A DNA stretch of 64,000 nucleotides from an uncultured Pseudoalteromonas sp. (lineage in GTDB: Bacteria > Pseudomonadota > Gammaproteobacteria > Enterobacterales > Alteromonadaceae), in contig CANLRB010000002.1 of the NCBI GenBank assembly GCA_947493455.1, forward strand, positions 186,001 to 250,000, in the 5' to 3' direction. Below are positions 59,754 to 64,000 of the stretch, piece after piece (the first letter of the stretch is position 1; each line of letters opens with the position of its first letter). The notes below the pieces were generated by a model. The model did not search any database. It was not told the origin of the DNA and worked only from the letters and a program-made list of their open reading frames with translations. The translations under genes were made by a program, and so were the position numbers.

Positions 59754-62700
59754 ATGTGGGAAATCTATTCCATCGGGGATTCGGCTTTTTTAGAGCAGGT
59801 CCTGAACGCTGTCGCGATGATCACTGGTACAGGCGATTTTACTTCAATGGTTCGCATTGGCTTGCTCATTGGGGTATTGATGGTCTCTGTCCAGGCCTTA
59901 ATGCAAGGCGGTCGTGGGATTAACTTTCAACATGTTTTAGTCTCATGGCTAGTCTTTGCAACCATGTTTGGACCCAGTACCCGAGTGAGCATTGAGGATG
60001 CGTACACGGGACAAGTTCGAGTGGTTGATAATGTGCCCATCGGTGTTGCTGCCGCAGGTAGTACGATTTCGACTGTTGGCTTTCAAATCACGCGATTGTT
60101 TGAAACGGCGTTCTCAACTCCCGCCATGACGGAATACGGCTTTGCATCCAGTTTACAGTCACTGATTAAAGTGAGAAAACAGGTGATGGATCGCTCTGGT
60201 TTGGGTGATGCAAATCGTGTCGCCGGTTCGGACATCGAGCAATCGTGGTTTAACTACATCAAAGAGTGCACCTTGATTGGCATCGACATCGGCCAAAAGA
60301 ACCTAGATCAGGTGCTGAGTGATCCTAACCCGATGACTGCGATTAGGTTTGATTCGCGCATATATGGCACACGCATCATGCTCAGTGGTAGCAGTAGCGA
60401 TCTGGACTGCACCGATGCCTATAGCCAACTGAAACTCATGACAGAATCAACCTTCATTCCGAGGCTTAAACAGGTTCTGTCAGCCTCATTGGGGACTTCG
60501 TCAGCCACTGACACTGATGACGTGATCCGAAATGCACTGAATAACCTTGGTTTGGCTTCGGTTAACACCCAAGAGTACATGACCGCGTCAGTGCTTTTGC
60601 CTATTTATGAGCAAAGCGTGACGGGCAAGTATATGGATGATCAAGCTTTCACCGCCGCCGTTATGGTTAATCAAGCGATTGAACAGCGCAATACACAATG
60701 GGCGGCGGAGCAGACTCTTTTCCAAAGTATCGTTCGTCCGATGATGACGTTTTTTGAGGGTTTCATTTACGCCATCACCCCTTTGATGGCCTTTGTGATA
60801 GCCCTTGGCCAAATCGGGATGCGAATGGCTGGGAAGTACTTGTTAATCCTGCTTTGGATTCAACTTTGGATGCCTGTCATGGCTATCATTAACCTGTATA
60901 TTCATTTAACCGTTGCAGGGAAAATGTCGGCTCTTGATGCCTTTGCAGGTACAGAAGTGCCATCTTTTGCTGGGATGATGCAGATGGATTCAGTGCTGCA
61001 AACCTGGATAGCTACTGGCGGCATGTTGGCGTCGAGTGTTCCGGCAATTTCGCTCATGCTCGTGTATGGCTCAGCAATAACTGCAACCCACTTGGCTGGA
61101 CGTCTTCAAAACGGTGATGCCATTGATGAAAAGATGGCAAGTCCAGATGTCGCGAAAAATGCCCCGGTAATGCAATCACAGTCAATGTTCCAGAATTCAG
61201 CCCTTACGGGTTCTGCTATGACCGGAGCGTCAAACCTACTAAGCAGTTTCTCTGTAGGAAACGCAGTGGGTTCAATGGTCGGCTCTGCAAAAGAATCCAT
61301 GACTCAGGCAACCCAAGCCTTTAGTCGTCAGGTTGGAAATACTATGAGTCGAACTTTTGGTGAAAAGCTAAGTTACGACAACCTGTCTTCGGTTGGACGT
61401 CAGATCGGCTCATCTAACTCCGCATCTAGCGCCGTTGTTAATCAGGTTACTGATGACCTGCAAACTCGGTATGGTTTTGGAGACGATAAAAAAGATGCTG
61501 TACGTGGCTTGGTATCTGGCGTGTTATCGGGAGGCCTAAGGGTCGGTGGCGATGGAACTATTACAAATACCGGTGATAAAGAAGTAGCAGATAAAGGGTT
61601 CTTGGGAAGATTACTTGGTACAGGGAGGAATGACTCCCCACAAGGTAACTTGCCTGGAGTCGATAAGCCTGAATCCTCAAGAGTGCCAAAAATATCACGG
61701 TTACGAGCAGGCTTGGATTTAGGTGGAAACTTTAGTGGCCAAGTTGAGTCGTCAGAGGGCAGTTCTCGGTCAACGACCGCAAATACGCTCACTGGGGAGA
61801 TGAAAAGCTTGGCATCAAGTGATTCACGACGTGCAGAGTATCGCGATGCAATGGTTAAGGACCTTTCAGATTCAAGACGTTCTGGCATTGAGATGTCCTT
61901 GTCTAACCAAGACTATCAGTCACTTCAGAGTTCAGCACAAGACGTTATCACGGCATCAAACCGTTTTAGTGAGCTTGATCAGGCCAGCTACAGTCTATCA
62001 GGACAAAGGAACACGGATGGTGCGACGTTAACTCGATTAGCAGCGGATAATCCTGAAGTCATGGATTATTTAGGTCGCTATATGAACCAGCATGTTGAAG
62101 CAGGTAACCGATTACGTGAAAACCTTCCAATGTATCAGCGCTTGCTACCTGATGATAATCAGGCGTATGTGGCCGCAGCTATGGAGTCTTTAACCTATAG
62201 CAACTCCTCAACGCCCGCTGAACGAGACAATGATTATCAAGCAGCAATGACTGTTATGGCCATGGCTACCGGAGCCGATTTACGATCAATTCAACCGCGC
62301 TCTAATGAAGGCTTGTCATCAGCTGCACCTACTTTTGGTGGCACTCAAAGCCAAGTGGTATCGGGTGTATTGGGCGGCTACGAGGATGCTGCAACTGTTC
62401 AAACGCAGTTCAACTCAGCTCAATCAGCTTACCAAGCCAATCTGTCTGGTGTTGATGGGCAACTAAATACACATCAACAACAAGCCCAGCAGGCCGTAGC
62501 TTCTGACACAAGTACCTATCAATCTGAACTAAACAGTGCAGCTGGCTCTCAGTGGCGATCTCGCATTATGGCTGATGATAGCGGAGTCTCTGGTGCTGAA
62601 ATGTTCTTTAACAGCGCCAGTGCTATTGGTGATTTCAGTGGCAAGCATACTGATGCAGCACTGCATACCTTGAATCATTTTGGCGAAGATTATGAGAGTT

Positions 62701-63323
62701 ACAAAGAACAGGCGCTTGAAGATCCTGGCTCACGAGGTTTCTTGCACAATGCTACGGTGGCCAGCAAATCAACATGGGATGGCTTAAAAGCAGCCGTTGA
62801 CGCAGGAACCTCTTTGGAAAACCCATTGACGGCGTTTAATGATGCATACAGTGGATCGAGTTCGCAGTATGCCTCCGAAGTAAACTGGGGCACTAAATCT
62901 GAAGCCATGTTGGCTGGGGCATTTGGTGCGGCAGTTAACAATCGATATGGTGAGTTCTTAGAACAGTATGCCGATGATTTTAAACAGGAAGCATACAGCG
63001 AAGGGCAGAGAATGGGATTGACCCCGATTCAAAGTCAAGTGTTCGCTCAAGCTTTCAATGAAGGTTTGGCGGGGCGTGTATTCAACTCTGAAGACTCATC
63101 GAGTTGGTCGCCTGAGATGCTTGGCCTAAGGGAGCAAATGCTAAATGAGTATCGTCAAAAGGATGAGAGTGGCGCTTACATCCCCGACAGTGTGTCCGAA
63201 GAAGATAAAGCATTTGTGGATAAGCAGATTGCAGTGATCTCAAATGCATCCCTTGCGGGAGATTATGCTCAGAACAACTTGATCGATATTAGGGCCTATA
63301 ACCAGGCATCAGGAAGGAACTGA
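59754..63323 (+). CDS. traG: TraG mating-pair stabilisation and entry-exclusion target
   Basis: A 1189-residue inner-membrane protein. Hydrophobic segments occur in the N-terminal half (about 32-50, 63-75, 330-385, 415-445), followed by a long Ser/Gln-rich soluble C-terminal half. TraG assists pilus assembly and is the donor protein recognised by recipient Eex. Residues 606-608, reported to set exclusion specificity, read TGD by my count, whereas I recall PGD for SXT and TED for R391. Confidence 0.94.
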   Translation: MWEIYSIGDSAFLEQVLNAVAMITGTGDFTSMVRIGLLIGVLMVSVQALMQGGRGINFQHVLVSWLVFATMFGPSTRVSIEDAYTGQVRVVDNVPIGVAAAGSTISTVGFQITRLFETAFSTPAMTEYGFASSLQSLIKVRKQVMDRSGLGDANRVAGSDIEQSWFNYIKECTLIGIDIGQKNLDQVLSDPNPMTAIRFDSRIYGTRIMLSGSSSDLDCTDAYSQLKLMTESTFIPRLKQVLSASLGTSSATDTDDVIRNALNNLGLASVNTQEYMTASVLLPIYEQSVTGKYMDDQAFTAAVMVNQAIEQRNTQWAAEQTLFQSIVRPMMTFFEGFIYAITPLMAFVIALGQIGMRMAGKYLLILLWIQLWMPVMAIINLYIHLTVAGKMSALDAFAGTEVPSFAGMMQMDSVLQTWIATGGMLASSVPAISLMLVYGSAITATHLAGRLQNGDAIDEKMASPDVAKNAPVMQSQSMFQNSALTGSAMTGASNLLSSFSVGNAVGSMVGSAKESMTQATQAFSRQVGNTMSRTFGEKLSYDNLSSVGRQIGSSNSASSAVVNQVTDDLQTRYGFGDDKKDAVRGLVSGVLSGGLRVGGDGTITNTGDKEVADKGFLGRLLGTGRNDSPQGNLPGVDKPESSRVPKISRLRAGLDLGGNFSGQVESSEGSSRSTTANTLTGEMKSLASSDSRRAEYRDAMVKDLSDSRRSGIEMSLSNQDYQSLQSSAQDVITASNRFSELDQASYSLSGQRNTDGATLTRLAADNPEVMDYLGRYMNQHVEAGNRLRENLPMYQRLLPDDNQAYVAAAMESLTYSNSSTPAERDNDYQAAMTVMAMATGADLRSIQPRSNEGLSSAAPTFGGTQSQVVSGVLGGYEDAATVQTQFNSAQSAYQANLSGVDGQLNTHQQQAQQAVASDTSTYQSELNSAAGSQWRSRIMADDSGVSGAEMFFNSASAIGDFSGKHTDAALHTLNHFGEDYESYKEQALEDPGSRGFLHNATVASKSTWDGLKAAVDAGTSLENPLTAFNDAYSGSSSQYASEVNWGTKSEAMLAGAFGAAVNNRYGEFLEQYADDFKQEAYSEGQRMGLTPIQSQVFAQAFNEGLAGRVFNSEDSSSWSPEMLGLREQMLNEYRQKDESGAYIPDSVSEEDKAFVDKQIAVISNASLAGDYAQNNLIDIRAYNQASGRN

Positions 63324-63333
63324 AAATAGAAGG

Positions 63334-63365
63334 TAGCCAGCTTGTGGTGAGCTGGCTATTTTTTT
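63334..63365. terminator. Terminator between traG and eex
   Basis: TAGCCAGCT (63334-63342) pairs with AGCTGGCTA (63350-63358) and is followed by seven Ts on the forward strand. The stem overlaps the eex stop codon, so it may serve both convergent transcripts. Confidence 0.75.
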
Positions 63366-63787
63366 GGCCTTTTGGGGAGGATAGATGAGCGACCATCTGC
63401 AAATTCGTTTACCCAGTACCAATATTTTTTTTCGCCCAGGCTTAGTTCTCGACCGGTATCTTTCAGTTGTCTTTGAAATAAATGGATTAGTCCGCTTAAG
63501 CCTAAGAAAGCTAAACCGACACATAAAATTGCCCAACTCGCTTGCCAATATGCGATTGCTACAAACACTAAGGTGATGGTTATAAGGCCGATAGAACTAG
63601 CAGTTGCTTTGAATCCCAAGTAGCTGAAAAAAACGATGGTGCAAATCAGAAATGGCAAAGCCGCTAACTTGGCAAATGCCGTTAATATTTCTGATGGAAA
63701 AAAATGAGCCGCGGCCAAAGTCGCCAGAAAAAGCCCCAGTGATATAAACCAGCAGCGTGCTGGTAAAGATTTAAGTAAGTTTGTCAT
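63356..63787 (-). CDS. eex: Eex entry-exclusion inner-membrane protein
   Basis: A 143-residue protein, the same length as SXT Eex, with hydrophobic segments (about 12-32, 38-60, 65-110) and a polar C-terminal tail (LSLGEKKYWYWVNEFADG). It blocks redundant entry of elements of the same exclusion group by recognising donor TraG. The ATG at 63787 is preferred to a start 24 bases upstream because of the family length. Confidence 0.85.
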   Translation of the reverse strand: MTNLLKSLPARCWFISLGLFLATLAAAHFFPSEILTAFAKLAALPFLICTIVFFSYLGFKATASSIGLITITLVFVAIAYWQASWAILCVGLAFLGLSGLIHLFQRQLKDTGRELSLGEKKYWYWVNEFADGRSSILPKRPKK

Positions 63788-63844
63788 CTTCTTAGTACTC
63801 TCAAAGTGCACAGACGGTGCACAATCAAATCATGCATCAGCATG

Positions 63845-64000
63845 TTAGTTCTCAAAAAGTGCTCTAGTGGTTTGCTCGGCCATAATCTCACACACAGGGC
63901 ATTTAAGCTGAATGCGCTGTTGTGATACCGTCAAATACAGACTGCCGCATCGACACCGGTGTAAGGATGCAAGCTGTGATCTTAAATCACGAGCTAGAAC
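63845..64000 (-). CDS. setC: C-terminal part of a SetC/FlhC-like activator, runs off the window
   Basis: The last 51 residues of a protein entering from the right edge. The tail RCRCGSLY ... LKCPVCE is a four-cysteine zinc site like that of FlhC. In SXT/R391 elements the FlhDC-like activators SetD and SetC are transcribed leftward toward eex, so this is most likely SetC, the activator of the tra and recombination operons. Confidence 0.65.
   Translation of the reverse strand, partial: VLARDLRSQLASLHRCRCGSLYLTVSQQRIQLKCPVCEIMAEQTTRALFEN

Noticed and set aside
1-64000. CRISPR arrays, tRNA or rRNA genes, oriT
   Set aside because: I saw no regularly spaced repeats, cloverleaf genes or rRNA sequence. 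The oriT/mobI region of this ICE family lies outside the window.

Overview
The window is most of the conserved backbone of an SXT/R391-family integrative and conjugative element (ICE), with accessory DNA in the known insertion hotspots. This family lives in Vibrio, Shewanella, Proteus, Alteromonas and other Gammaproteobacteria. The sequence points to such a host but does not fix the species. The backbone runs in canonical order: traI-traD-traJ, traLEKBVA, dsbC-like/traC/trbI/trhF/traW/traU/traN, a ssb-bet-exo recombination cluster with its conserved companions, traF-traH-traG, then leftward eex and the end of a setC-like (FlhC family) activator. Integrase, xis, oriT/mobI and setR lie outside the window.

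1-16.8 kb (hotspot upstream of traI): a tnpB-only IS200/IS605-type unit with a LexA-like box just before the gene, a truncated gene, then a complete phage-defence locus. The order WYL regulator (brxR), brxF, brxC, pglXI, brxHII, pglZ, brxA is BREX type 3. It has two unusual features: brxA is present as two diverged tandem copies, and BrxF has no recognisable Walker A motif. A small unknown reverse-strand gene closes the island.

16.9-29 kb: relaxase, coupling protein and TraJ. The traJ-traL hotspot then holds a Fic protein, a HigA-type antitoxin and broken toxin/antitoxin remnants. Pilus assembly genes traLEKBVA follow, and the traA-dsbC hotspot holds a GNAT/DUF1778 toxin-antitoxin pair. 29.3-40.4 kb: the remaining mating-pore genes. 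A tnpB insertion sits exactly at the 3' end of traC and replaces its last codons. 40.4-43.8 kb (traN hotspot): an IS91-type element with a partner tyrosine recombinase, next to an arr (rifampicin ADP-ribosyltransferase) gene cassette with its own attC and no integron integrase.

43.9-55.9 kb: DNA processing genes. These are ssb, Red-beta, Red exonuclease, a CobS/MoxR-like AAA ATPase, a WGR-like protein, a DUF3150 protein, an HExxH+VWA (CobT-like) protein, a RadC-like JAMM protein and a zinc-ribbon/TOPRIM primase-like protein. Almost every gene here is preceded by a short leader with two tandem hairpins. The second hairpin pairs with the Shine-Dalgarno sequence, and its pairing is kept although its sequence changes from gene to gene. 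Three of the proteins (Exo, WGR-like, DUF3150) end in nearly the same aromatic tail (SFYF/NYYF).

55.9-57.4 kb: a two-cassette attC array (dfrA1-type trimethoprim resistance plus a membrane protein), again without an integrase. 57.4-64 kb: traF, traH, traG, then eex. By my count TraG residues 606-608 read TGD, unlike the exclusion-group triplets I recall for SXT (PGD) and R391 (TED). The best candidates for undescribed biology are the family of SD-sequestering leaders, the shared C-terminal tails with the AAA/VWA set, and the variant BREX-3.
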